Shown here: piece after piece, positions 42,148-50,489 of the stretch
Layout of the letters: each line of letters begins with the position of its first letter
Position numbering within the stretch: the first letter of the stretch is position 1
NCBI GenBank assembly: GCA_022846095.1
Contig: AP025583.1
Location: forward strand, 2,914,001-2,978,000
Length of the DNA: 64,000 bases
Direction: 5' to 3'
Source: Oscillospiraceae bacterium
GTDB taxonomy: Bacteria; Bacillota; Clostridia; Oscillospirales; Oscillospiraceae
Position numbers and translations under genes: made by a program
The notes under the pieces: generated by a model
Seen by the model: only the letters and a program-made list of their open reading frames with translations
Databases searched by the model: none
Told to the model about the DNA's origin: nothing

Positions 42148-42456
42148 ATGCGCTACTTCGTCATCACCGACAGCACCGACACCCTGGTGGGCCTGCGTCT
42201 GGCGGGCATCGAGGGGGTGGTGGTGCGGGAGGACGGCGAGATCCGCGCCGCCGTCGAGAAGGCCGCCCGCGACCCGGAGATCGGCGTGCTGCTGATCACC
42301 GAGGATCTCTCCGCGCGCTGCGCGGACCTGATCGCCCCGTTGAAGCTCACCGCCCACACGCCCCTGGTGGTGGAGATCCCCGACCGGCACAGCGGGGGCC
42401 GCGCCCCCGACTCCATCACCCGCTACATCCGGGAGGCCATCGGCGTCAAAATTTGA
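42148..42456 (+). CDS. ntpG: V-type ATPase subunit F
   Basis: The product is 102 aa and Rossmann-like, with the family start MRYFVITDSTDTLVGLRLAG and the segment GVLLITEDLSAR. It binds subunit D to form the central shaft. ATG 42148 lies four bases after the subunit K stop with only GAG as ribosome site, so it may depend on coupling. Confidence 0.92.
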   Translation: MRYFVITDSTDTLVGLRLAGIEGVVVREDGEIRAAVEKAARDPEIGVLLITEDLSARCADLIAPLKLTAHTPLVVEIPDRHSGGRAPDSITRYIREAIGVKI

Positions 42457-42466
42457 GAGGTGCACT

Positions 42467-43078
42467 ATGCCAGAAATGACAAAAAAACTGGACCGCTTTA
42501 CCGCCGCGATTCTGGCCGAGGCCACCGCCGAGACCGAGCGGACGCTGGACGACCTGAAAAAGAAGCGCGCCGCCGCCCTGGACCAGGCTGAGGACCGCAT
42601 CCTGCTGGAGGCCTTCCACTACATCAAAAACGAGGTGGCGGCCATCCGGGCGGAGACGGGGCGCTCGGTCTCCCGCCACATGCTGGACAACAAGCGCGCG
42701 CTCTACCTGCGGCGGGAGGAGATCTCCCAGGAGGTCTTTGGCCTGGTGCGCGGCAGGCTGGAGGCATACACCGCCGCCCCCGCCTACGCCGAACGGCTGG
42801 CCGGGCTGTACCGCCAGGCGCTGGACACCCTTAAGGGCGCGGACGACGTGCGCGTCTACCTGCGCCCGGCCGACCTGCCCCTGGCCGGCGGGCTGCGCCG
42901 GGCCGTGCCCGGCCGGGAGGCCGAATTTGAGGCGGGCGACTTCACCCTGGGCGGGCTGGTGGCCGAGTCGGCCGGCCTGGGCCTGCGGGTGGACGCCACC
43001 TTCGACAACGCCATGGAGGAGCTCTCCGGCCACTTCGCCGAGCTCTTCGGCCTGTCCCTATCCGACGACGACGAATAA
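42467..43078 (+). CDS. ntpE: V-type ATPase subunit E
   Basis: The product is 203 aa. The N-terminal half is a long helix (AEATAETERTLDDLKKKRAA), and the C-terminal half is a globular cap contacting the catalytic head (GDFTLGGLVAESAGLGLRVD, FDNAMEEL). It forms the peripheral stalk with the first gene's product. GAGAGGTG precedes ATG 42467. The stop is followed at once by an AT-rich repeat. Confidence 0.9.
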   Translation: MPEMTKKLDRFTAAILAEATAETERTLDDLKKKRAAALDQAEDRILLEAFHYIKNEVAAIRAETGRSVSRHMLDNKRALYLRREEISQEVFGLVRGRLEAYTAAPAYAERLAGLYRQALDTLKGADDVRVYLRPADLPLAGGLRRAVPGREAEFEAGDFTLGGLVAESAGLGLRVDATFDNAMEELSGHFAELFGLSLSDDDE

Positions 43079-43176
43079 TTGAGAATGGATAATTGACAAT
43101 TGAGAATTGGAGCGCGGCCCTTCGTCCTCCATTATCAATTCTCCATTATCAATTCTCAATTATCCATTATCAATTC
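43077..43176. repeat. AT-rich inverted-repeat element between subunit E and A genes
   Basis: Arms 43077-43110 and 43127-43176, built from AATTGACAATTG and ATTATCAATT words, face each other over a GC core of about 16 bases. The element overlaps the subunit E stop codon and ends 17 bases before the subunit A start. Confidence 0.82.
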
Positions 43177-43193
43177 CACAAGGACTGGTGCTT

Positions 43194-44963
43194 ATGAGCG
43201 GAAACCAATATCAGATATACGGCGTGAACGGCCCCGTGGTCACCGTGAAGGGCGGCAGGGGCCTGGCCATGATGGACATGGTGAACGTGGGGGACGAGGG
43301 CCTGATCGGAGAGGTCGTGGGCGTGGATGGGGATACCACCACCATCCAGGTCTACGAGGAGACCTCCGGCCTGGCCCCCGGCCAGCCCGTCGCGGGCCAG
43401 GGCGCGCCCATGTCCATTCTGCTGGGGCCCGGCCTGCTGTCCAATATCTTCGACGGCATCGCCCGCCCCCTGCGGGTCATTGAGGCGCGCAGCGGCCCCT
43501 TCATCGGCCGCGGCCTCAACATCCCCACGCTGGATTTGGAAAAGCGGTGGGACGTGACCGTCACGGTCAGGGAGGGCCAGCAGCTCAAGGCCGGGGACGA
43601 GTACGCCCAGTGCCCCGAGACCACCCTCATCCGCCACCGCTGCCTGCTGCCCGGCGGGCTGTCCGGCACCGTGACCCGGGCCGTCCCCGACGGGGCGTAC
43701 ACCGTGGACGACGTGCTGTGCGAGCTGACCGACGGCAAGGGCCGTGTGCATTTACTGAAGCTCTCCCAGCGCTGGCCCATCCGCCGGGCCCGGCCCATGG
43801 GGGCGCGCCTGCCCATCGACCGCCCCCTCATCACCGGCCAGCGCATCATCGACACCCTCTTCCCCATCGGCAAGGGGGGCGCCGCCGCCATCCCCGGCCC
43901 CTTCGGCGCGGGCAAGACCATGACCCAGCACCAGCTGGCCAAGTGGTCGGACGCCGACATCATCGTCTACCTGGGCTGCGGCGAGCGGGGCAACGAGATG
44001 ACCCAGGCTTTGGAGGAGTTCTCCGAGCTGCTGGACCCCAAGAGCCGTCAGCCCCTGATGAACCGCACCATCCTCATCGCCAACACCTCCAACATGCCCG
44101 TGGCCGCCCGCGAGGCGTCGGTCTACACCGGCATGACCATCGCCGAATACTACCGGGACATGGGCTACCACGTGGCCCTGATGGCCGACTCCACCTCCCG
44201 CTGGGCCGAGGCCCTGCGCGAGATCTCCGGGCGGCTGGAGGAGATGCCCGCCGAGGAGGGCTTCCCCGCCTACCTGGCCTCCCGCCTGGCCGAGTTCTAC
44301 GAGCGGGCGGGCTACGTGCGCACGCTGGAGGGCAGGGAGGGCAGCGTCACCGTCATCGGCGCCGTCTCCCCCCAGGGCGGCGACTTCTCCGAGCCGGTCA
44401 CCCAGAACACCAAGCGCTACGTGCGCACCTTCTGGGGCCTGGACCGCGCCCTGGCCTACGCCCGCCACTTCCCCTCCATCAACTGGCTGACCTCCTACTC
44501 GGAGTACGCCACCGACCTCAAGCCCTGGTACGACGCCAACGTGGGGGCCAACTTCGTCTCCTGCCGCCAGCGCATCGCCAACCTGCTCCAGGAGGAGGCC
44601 AAGCTGATGGAGATCGTCAAGCTCATCGGCGCGGACATCCTGCCTGAGGATCAGAAGCTGACCATCGAGACGGCCAAGCTCATCCGCGTGGGCTTTTTGC
44701 AGCAGAACGCCTACCACGACATCGACACCTACGTGCCCCTGCCCAAGCAGCTGCGCATGATGGAGCTGATCCTCCAGCTCTACGACGGGGCAAAGGGCCT
44801 GCTGGAGCGCTCCATCCCCATGTCCCAGCTCATCGCCACCGGGATTTTCGAGACGCTGGTGAAGATGAAGTACGAGGTGCCCAACGACCAGCTGGAGAAG
44901 TTCGACGGCTACGCCAGGCAGATTGAGGACGCCGTCCGCCGGGTGGACCAGGCAAACCAATAA
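43194..44963 (+). CDS. ntpA: V-type ATPase catalytic subunit A
   Basis: The product is 589 aa. Walker A is GPFGAGKT (235-242), with the family insert (about 110-190) and the motifs GCGERGNEM, MADSTSRWAEALREISGRLE and GAVSPQGGDFSEPV. It hydrolyses or makes ATP in the A3B3 head. ATG 43194 follows AAGGA; a longer frame upstream runs through the repeat and is not used. Confidence 0.98.
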   Translation: MSGNQYQIYGVNGPVVTVKGGRGLAMMDMVNVGDEGLIGEVVGVDGDTTTIQVYEETSGLAPGQPVAGQGAPMSILLGPGLLSNIFDGIARPLRVIEARSGPFIGRGLNIPTLDLEKRWDVTVTVREGQQLKAGDEYAQCPETTLIRHRCLLPGGLSGTVTRAVPDGAYTVDDVLCELTDGKGRVHLLKLSQRWPIRRARPMGARLPIDRPLITGQRIIDTLFPIGKGGAAAIPGPFGAGKTMTQHQLAKWSDADIIVYLGCGERGNEMTQALEEFSELLDPKSRQPLMNRTILIANTSNMPVAAREASVYTGMTIAEYYRDMGYHVALMADSTSRWAEALREISGRLEEMPAEEGFPAYLASRLAEFYERAGYVRTLEGREGSVTVIGAVSPQGGDFSEPVTQNTKRYVRTFWGLDRALAYARHFPSINWLTSYSEYATDLKPWYDANVGANFVSCRQRIANLLQEEAKLMEIVKLIGADILPEDQKLTIETAKLIRVGFLQQNAYHDIDTYVPLPKQLRMMELILQLYDGAKGLLERSIPMSQLIATGIFETLVKMKYEVPNDQLEKFDGYARQIEDAVRRVDQANQ

Positions 44964-44976
44964 TCGGGGTGATTGC

Positions 44977-46380
44977 ATGAGACTTGAATATATCGGCCTG
45001 TGGTCGCTGTCCGGCTCCCTGATCGCCCTGAAGGGGGTGGAGGGGGTCTCCTACGACGAGATGGCGGAGATCACCCTGGCCGGGGGGGAGCGGCGCTACG
45101 GCCGCGTCATCCTCATCGACGGGGACCGGGTGGTGCTCCAGGTCTTCGAGGGCACCAAGGGCATCTCGCTGGAGAACGCCCGCACCCACTTTACCGGCCG
45201 GCCCATGGACATCGCCCTGTCCAAGGAGATGCTGGGCCGGATCTTCGACGGCGCGGGCCGCCCCATCGACGGCCTGGGGGAGATCTACCCCGAGGAGCGG
45301 CGGGACATCAACGGCTCAGCCATCAACCCCGTCTCCCGCCAGTACCCCAGAAGCTGCATCTACACCGGCATTTCCGCCATCGACGGCACCTCCACCCTGA
45401 TCCGGGGGCAGAAGCTGCCCATCTTCTCCGGCTCGGGCATGAAGCACAACGAGCTGGCCGCCCAGATCGTCCGCCAGGCCAAGGTGGCGGGCGAGGACGG
45501 GGAGTTCGCCATCGTCTTCGCGGCCATGGGCGTGAAAAACGACACCGCCGAGTTCTTCCGCCGCAACTTTGAGGAGGCGGGCGCCCTCCAGCGGGTGGTC
45601 ATGTTCCTCAACCTGGCCTCCGACCCCATCATCGAGCGCATCCTCACCCCCCGCTGCGCCCTGACGGCGGCGGAGTACCTGGCCTTCAACCACGGCTACC
45701 ACGTGCTGGTCATCATGACCGACATGACCTCCTACTGCGAGGCCGTGCGCGAGTTCTCCTCCTCCAAGGGGGAGATCCCCTCCCGCAAGGGCTTCCCGGC
45801 CTACCTGTACTCCGACCTGGCCTCCCTCTATGAGCGGGCGGGCATGATCCGGGGCCGCTCCGGCTCCGTGACCCAGGTGCCCATCCTCACCATGCCCAAC
45901 GACGACATCACCCACCCCATCCCCGACCTGACCGGGTACATCACCGAGGGGCAGATCGTGCTGGACCGGGACATGGAGCTGCAGGGCCTCTACCCCCCCG
46001 TGGCCATCCTGCCCTCCCTCTCCCGCCTGATGAAGGACGGCATCGGCGAGGGCTTCACCCGCGCCGACCACCCCGCCTTATCCAATCAGCTCTTCGCCTC
46101 CTACTCCAAGGTGCAGGACGCCCGGAGCCTGGCCTCGGTCATCGGCGAGGACGAGCTCAGTGATCTCGACAAGCAGTACCTGGAGTTCGGCAGGCTCTTC
46201 GAGCACCTGTTTATTGCCCAGGACATGACTCACAGCCGCACCATCGACCAGACCCTGGACTTGGGCTGGAAGCTGCTGACCCTGCTGCCCAAGTCCGAGC
46301 TGGACCGGGTGGACGCCGCCACCGTGGACGCCCACTACGTGGAGGGGGCCTACAAGACCATCCTGGAGGGCGGGGAGTAG
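44977..46380 (+). CDS. ntpB: V-type ATPase regulatory subunit B
   Basis: The product is 467 aa. It has the B-type head fold without Walker A: STLIRGQKLPIFSGSGMKHN in its place, VIMTDMTSYCEAVREFSSSK, and TQVPILTMPNDDITHPIPDL. It forms the non-catalytic nucleotide sites with subunit A. ATG 44977 follows GGGGTGA, 13 bases after the subunit A stop. Confidence 0.98.
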   Translation: MRLEYIGLWSLSGSLIALKGVEGVSYDEMAEITLAGGERRYGRVILIDGDRVVLQVFEGTKGISLENARTHFTGRPMDIALSKEMLGRIFDGAGRPIDGLGEIYPEERRDINGSAINPVSRQYPRSCIYTGISAIDGTSTLIRGQKLPIFSGSGMKHNELAAQIVRQAKVAGEDGEFAIVFAAMGVKNDTAEFFRRNFEEAGALQRVVMFLNLASDPIIERILTPRCALTAAEYLAFNHGYHVLVIMTDMTSYCEAVREFSSSKGEIPSRKGFPAYLYSDLASLYERAGMIRGRSGSVTQVPILTMPNDDITHPIPDLTGYITEGQIVLDRDMELQGLYPPVAILPSLSRLMKDGIGEGFTRADHPALSNQLFASYSKVQDARSLASVIGEDELSDLDKQYLEFGRLFEHLFIAQDMTHSRTIDQTLDLGWKLLTLLPKSELDRVDAATVDAHYVEGAYKTILEGGE

Positions 46381-46423
46381 GCTCCCCGCCCGACCCATCA
46401 TTTCGCAGAGGAGGCGACGCCTG

Positions 46424-47041
46424 ATGGCCGCCATACTGCCCACCAAGGGCAACCTGATGTCCGCCAAGCGCTCCCGCGCCCTGGCCTCCACGGGCTACGA
46501 GCTGCTGGACCGCAAGCGCAACATCCTCATACGGGAGATGATGGGCCTGATGGACACCGCCAAGGCGGTGCAGGACCAGATCGACGTGGTCTTTACCGAG
46601 GCCTACGCCGCCCTCCAGAAGGCCAATATCAGCCTGGGCATCTGCGACCGGATCGCCGAGTCGGTGGCCGTGGACGAGAGCCTGACCATCCAGTACCGCT
46701 CCGTGATGGGGGTGGAGCTGCCCCACATCCCCGACCGCTCCCCGCCCCCCAGGCCGGAGTACGGCTTCGCCTCCACCAGCTCCGCCCTGGACGACGCGTA
46801 TATCAAGTTCCACAGGGTGAAGGAGCTCACCCGGCAGCTGGCCGAGGTGGAGACCTCCATCTACCGCCTGGCCGAGTCCATCCGCAAGACCCAGAAGCGG
46901 GCCAACGCCCTGCAAAACATCGTCATCCCCAACTTCGACCGCACCGTGCGCTTCATCACCGACGCGCTGGAGGAGAAGGAGCGGGAGGAGTTCGTCCGCC
47001 TGAAGGTGATCAAGGCAAACAAAGCGCATCAGGCAAGGTAG
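46424..47041 (+). CDS. ntpD: V-type ATPase subunit D (central shaft)
   Basis: The product is 205 aa, two long helices with the family start LPTKGNLMSAKRSRALASTG and the C-terminal LAESIRKTQKRANALQNIVI. It is the rotor shaft inside the A3B3 head. GAGGAGGCG precedes ATG 46424. It is the last gene of the operon; a terminator begins directly at its stop codon. Confidence 0.96.
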   Translation: MAAILPTKGNLMSAKRSRALASTGYELLDRKRNILIREMMGLMDTAKAVQDQIDVVFTEAYAALQKANISLGICDRIAESVAVDESLTIQYRSVMGVELPHIPDRSPPPRPEYGFASTSSALDDAYIKFHRVKELTRQLAEVETSIYRLAESIRKTQKRANALQNIVIPNFDRTVRFITDALEEKEREEFVRLKVIKANKAHQAR

Positions 47042-47072
47042 GCCGCCGGGATACCCGGCGGCCCCTTTTTTT
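47041..47072 (+). terminator. Intrinsic terminator of the V-ATPase operon
   Basis: GGCCGCCGGG pairs with CCCGGCGGCC over loop ATA and is followed by seven T. Confidence 0.92.
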
Positions 47073-47094
47073 CCGGATTCTACACCCGCCCGCC

Positions 47095-47123
47095 TTGACA
47101 GAATTTCGTCGCCTCTCTATAAT
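47095..47123 (+). promoter_or_regulatory. Consensus promoter of the MarR-type gene
   Basis: Perfect TTGACA (47095-47100) and perfect TATAAT (47118-47123) are 17 bases apart. Confidence 0.85.
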
Positions 47124-47172
47124 ATTTTACAGGAGGAAATAAACCGTATCGTATAAAAAGGAGGCGCGTACC

Positions 47173-47622
47173 ATGTCCGATCGGGAAGAGGAGTTTTCCA
47201 ACCTGATGGAGAATATGTACGTCATTCTCCGGCTCATGAACAAGTACAACATGCCACGCCACTACGGCACCGAGGACGAGCTCTACCTCAACGAGGTACA
47301 TACCCTCAAGTGCATCGCCGAGCACCCCGGCATCAGCCTGTCCGAGCTGGGGGAGCGCACCCACCGCACCAAGGGTGCCACCTCCATGATGATCAACAAG
47401 CTGGAGTCCAAGGGCCTGGTGTCCAAGCGCTGCGCCGCCGCCGACGTGCGGCGCTACGAGCTCAACCTCACCGAAAAGGGGGAGCAGGTGGACCGCTTCC
47501 ACCTCAGCTACGACGAGGGCCACTACCGGGATATGCTGGATTTCGTGCCCGACGCGCAGGCGGCCGACTTCCGCCGCGTCAACCAGATCCTGGAGGGCCT
47601 GATCCGCTACTATCTCAGCTGA
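47173..47622 (+). CDS. MarR-family transcription regulator
   Basis: The product is 149 aa. It has helical ends for dimerisation and a central winged helix (EHPGISLSELGERTHRTKGA, TSMMINKLESKGLVSKR, and the wing DVRRYELNLTEKG). GGAGGCG precedes ATG 47173. It is separated from the transporter operon downstream by a strong terminator and a new promoter carrying two matching inverted repeats, so it is likely the repressor of that operon. MarR proteins often sense small organic compounds. Confidence 0.92.
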   Translation: MSDREEEFSNLMENMYVILRLMNKYNMPRHYGTEDELYLNEVHTLKCIAEHPGISLSELGERTHRTKGATSMMINKLESKGLVSKRCAAADVRRYELNLTEKGEQVDRFHLSYDEGHYRDMLDFVPDAQAADFRRVNQILEGLIRYYLS

Positions 47623-47640
47623 TTTCAATCATTTTCGTCA

Positions 47641-47683
47641 AATTGCCAAAATTTCCGCGCCCCGTGCGGAAATTTTGGCAATT
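47641..47683 (+). terminator. Intrinsic terminator of the MarR-type gene
   Basis: A perfect 18-bp stem (AATTGCCAAAATTTCCGC) over a 7-base loop follows the stop codon. The AT-rich distal stem replaces a T run. Confidence 0.8.
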
Positions 47684-47686
47684 CTA

Positions 47687-47715
47687 TTGACATCTGCCCC
47701 GGCGGGGTTTATAGT
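47687..47715 (+). promoter_or_regulatory. Promoter of the transporter/amidohydrolase/C-S lyase operon
   Basis: TTGACA (47687-47692) and TATAGT (47710-47715) are 17 bases apart. A second TATAAT lies at 47722. Confidence 0.75.
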
Positions 47716-47728
47716 CTGCCCTATAATC

Positions 47729-47793
47729 GTTTAGTCTCTAAACAAAACCAGGCCCGCGCATTATTTTTTTCGCCCATGGTTTAGCGGCTGAAC
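47729..47793. promoter_or_regulatory. Pair of inverted-repeat operators spaced 50 bases
   Basis: GTTTAG-N3-CTAAAC (47729-47743) and GTTTAG-N3-CTGAAC (47779-47793) have the same 15-base design. They lie between the -10 box and the first start codon. The exact 50-base offset puts both on one DNA face. The MarR-type protein upstream is the obvious candidate binder. Confidence 0.75.
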
Positions 47794-47812
47794 TATAAAA
47801 GGAGTGATCGCA

Positions 47813-49204
47813 TTGCCCCAGTCCGCCGGAAAAAAGCGCTTCCACCTCAAAGCCCCCAACCTGCTGGTCCTGATTTTCCTCATGATCCTCCTGGCAAGCC
47901 TGCTGACTTATGTGGTCCCCGCCGGACAGTTCGACCTGGACGAGAGCGGCAGCCTCATCACCGGCACCTACCACGCCGTGGCCCAGAGCCCGGTGAACCC
48001 CTGGCAGGCGGTCTGCCGCATCTTCGACGGCCTGGTGGCCAACGCCTGGGTCATCTCCATCGTGCTGCTGATGGGGGGCGCCATCGGCGCCATCCTCTCC
48101 ACCGGCGCGGTGGAGGAGCTGATGGGCTTCGCCACCTACCGGCTCAAGGACAAGGGGCTCTACGTGCTGATCCCCATCTGCATGTACCTCATGTCCTTCC
48201 TCTCCGCCCTGGGCGGCAGCGACGCCTTCGTGGCCTTCGTGGCCGTGGGCATCGTCTTTGCCCGCAAGCTGCGCCTGGACCCCATCGCTGCGGTGGCCAT
48301 CTTCTTCATGAGCTCCTTCGTGGGCTTCTTCAGCGGCCCCTTCTGCATGACCGCCCAGATCATCGCCGGGGTCACCCCCCTGTCCGGCTTCGTCTTCCGT
48401 CTGGTCTGGCTGCTGGTCAGCTCCACCATTTGCGTGCTCTACACCGTGCGCTACTGCGCCAGGGTGGCGAAGGACCCCGCCAAGAGCCTGATGGGCGACG
48501 CCGGCTGGCTGGACGAATGCGACAAGCCCTCCGACGCCCTCCGGGCCGTCCCCTTCCGGCCCCGCAGCGCGGTGGTGGTGCTGCTGCTCTTCGGCACCTT
48601 CATCTTCGTCACCGTGGGCATCATGACCATCGGCTGGGGTTATGCACAATTTGCCGCCGCCATGATGCTTTTGCTCATCGTTTGTGGTATCATCTACCGT
48701 ATGGGGCCCAACGCCATCGCCGACGCCTTCGCCAAGGGGGTCATGTCCATGTCCTTCGTGGCGGTGGTCATCGGCATGGCCAAGGCCATCAGCCTGGTGC
48801 TGGAGGACGGCAATATCCTCCACACCCTCATCAACGGCGTCACCACCCCCCTGTCCTCGGTGCCCCAGGGGGTGGCCACCGTGCTCATGTTCCTGTCCAA
48901 CCTGATCATCAACATCTTCATCCCCTCGGGCACCGGGCAGGCCGCGGTGGTCCTCCCCCTGATGTGCCCCATCGGGGATCTGCTGGGCATCCCCCGCCAG
49001 GTGGTGGTCTCCGCCTTCGTCTACGGCGACGGCCTGACCAACCTGTGCATCCCCACCTTCGGCGCCCTCATGGGGGCGCTGGGCATGGCCAAGGTGCCCT
49101 TCGGCAGGTGGCTGCGCTTTGTGTTCCCCTTCATCCTGCTCATGTTCGCAATCAATTCCGTGCTGCTCTTCGTCCTGACCGCCATCGGCTGGACGGGCAT
49201 GTAG
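47813..49204 (+). CDS. YfcC/DcuC-type membrane transporter
   Basis: The product is 463 aa with about 11-12 membrane helices, of the YfcC family (C4-dicarboxylate anaerobic carrier superfamily, also linked to arginine/ornithine and peptide transport). Typical segments are LLASLLTYVVPAGQFDLDES, SALGGSDAFVAFVAVGIVFA and NIFIPSGTGQAAVVLPLMCP. TTG 47813 is 8 bases after AAGGAG; GTG 47804 would overlap the ribosome site. It leads an operon with an M20 amidohydrolase and a C-S lyase, so an N-acyl amino acid or dipeptide-like cargo is likely by context. Confidence 0.87.
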   Translation: MPQSAGKKRFHLKAPNLLVLIFLMILLASLLTYVVPAGQFDLDESGSLITGTYHAVAQSPVNPWQAVCRIFDGLVANAWVISIVLLMGGAIGAILSTGAVEELMGFATYRLKDKGLYVLIPICMYLMSFLSALGGSDAFVAFVAVGIVFARKLRLDPIAAVAIFFMSSFVGFFSGPFCMTAQIIAGVTPLSGFVFRLVWLLVSSTICVLYTVRYCARVAKDPAKSLMGDAGWLDECDKPSDALRAVPFRPRSAVVVLLLFGTFIFVTVGIMTIGWGYAQFAAAMMLLLIVCGIIYRMGPNAIADAFAKGVMSMSFVAVVIGMAKAISLVLEDGNILHTLINGVTTPLSSVPQGVATVLMFLSNLIINIFIPSGTGQAAVVLPLMCPIGDLLGIPRQVVVSAFVYGDGLTNLCIPTFGALMGALGMAKVPFGRWLRFVFPFILLMFAINSVLLFVLTAIGWTGM

Positions 49205-49220
49205 AGGGAGGCTCGCTATT

Positions 49221-50474
49221 ATGGAGATTGAACGGCTGTGCCGGGCGGAACAGGACACCGCCGCCGCCCACCGCGCCCACCTGCACCGCAACCCGGAGCT
49301 GTCCGGCAAGGAGTTTGAGACGCTGCGCTACGTCCGGGAGGAGCTGGACAGGCTGGGCGTGCCCTGGGAGGAGATCCCCGACGGGGGCCTCCTGGGGCGG
49401 CTGAAGGGCCGTGCGCCGGGGCGCAAGCTGCTGCTGCGCTCCGACCTGGACGCGCTGGGCATCCGGGAGGACCCGGAGAATCTGGCCGGGCCCAAGGCCC
49501 TGGTCAGCCGGGTGGACGGGGTGTGCCACGCCTGCGGACACGACGCCCACACCGCCATGCTCCTCACCGCCGCCAAGGTCCTCGCCGCCCACCGGGACGA
49601 ATGGGACGGGGAGATCCTCTTCCTCTTCGAGCGCGGGGAGGAGACCTCCTTCGGCGTGTTCCCCATCCTGCTCCACCTGCGCGCCCACGAGCCGGATCTG
49701 GACGGCGTGTGCGCCTTGCACGTGCTGGCCGACCTGGAGGCGGGCAGGCTCTCGGCCAACCCGGGGCCGGTGATGACGGGGGCGGTGTGCTTCGACGTGA
49801 CCCTCCACGGCCAGGGGGGCCACAGCTCCCGTCCCGACCGCTGCAACCACCCGCTGGACTGCTTCGCCGCCATCTATCAGGCCATGACCGCCCTGCGCCA
49901 GCGCTACGTGACCCCCTACGAGTGCCTGACCTACACCGTGGGCCTGCTCCAGGCGGGCGGCAAGTCCAATATCATCCCGGAGTCCCTGCGCTTCGCCGGG
50001 CTGGCCCGGTTCTTCGACATGGAGGCCTGCGGCGAACCCTTCCGCCGGGAGTTCGAGCACATCGTGGCCTCCTGCTGCGCCACCTACCGCTGTACGGCGG
50101 AGTACGGCTACCTCACCGGGCCCACCATCCCCGTGGTCAACCACCCGGACTGCGCCGCCATGGCGCGGCGGGCCGTCTCCGCCTGCCTGGGGCCGGACGC
50201 CCTGGCCGCGGCCGAGCCCTGGATGGCCTCGGAGAGCATGGCCTTCTACAACTACTTCTACCCCGGCGTGCTGCTGTTTCTGGGCATCCGGGACGGGGAG
50301 AAGGGCATGGGGGCCGAGCACCACAACGGGAAATTCGACCTGGACAGCGGCCTTCTGTGGCGGGGGGTGGCCGCCGAGGTGGCCTACGCCCTGGAGTTTT
50401 TGAACGGCGGCGCGCCCATCTCCTTCACCCCGCCGGACCGGCGCCCCGAGGACCTGGCCCGCCTGTACTGCTAG
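49221..50474 (+). CDS. M20D family amidohydrolase (aminoacylase-like)
   Basis: The product is 417 aa. Metal and catalytic motifs of the M20D amidohydrolases are present: AHLHRNPELSGKEFETLRYV, LLRSDLDALGI, CHACGHDAHTAMLL, FERGEETSFG, and GQGGHSSRP in the lid domain. Relatives remove N-acyl groups from amino acids (hippurate, N-acetyl-cysteine conjugates, indole-acetyl amino acids). GGGAGG precedes ATG 49221 by about 10 bases. Together with the next gene it suggests deacylation of an N-acyl cysteine conjugate before C-S cleavage. Confidence 0.9.
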   Translation: MEIERLCRAEQDTAAAHRAHLHRNPELSGKEFETLRYVREELDRLGVPWEEIPDGGLLGRLKGRAPGRKLLLRSDLDALGIREDPENLAGPKALVSRVDGVCHACGHDAHTAMLLTAAKVLAAHRDEWDGEILFLFERGEETSFGVFPILLHLRAHEPDLDGVCALHVLADLEAGRLSANPGPVMTGAVCFDVTLHGQGGHSSRPDRCNHPLDCFAAIYQAMTALRQRYVTPYECLTYTVGLLQAGGKSNIIPESLRFAGLARFFDMEACGEPFRREFEHIVASCCATYRCTAEYGYLTGPTIPVVNHPDCAAMARRAVSACLGPDALAAAEPWMASESMAFYNYFYPGVLLFLGIRDGEKGMGAEHHNGKFDLDSGLLWRGVAAEVAYALEFLNGGAPISFTPPDRRPEDLARLYC

Positions 50475-50489
50475 AAAGGAAGCGAAACG

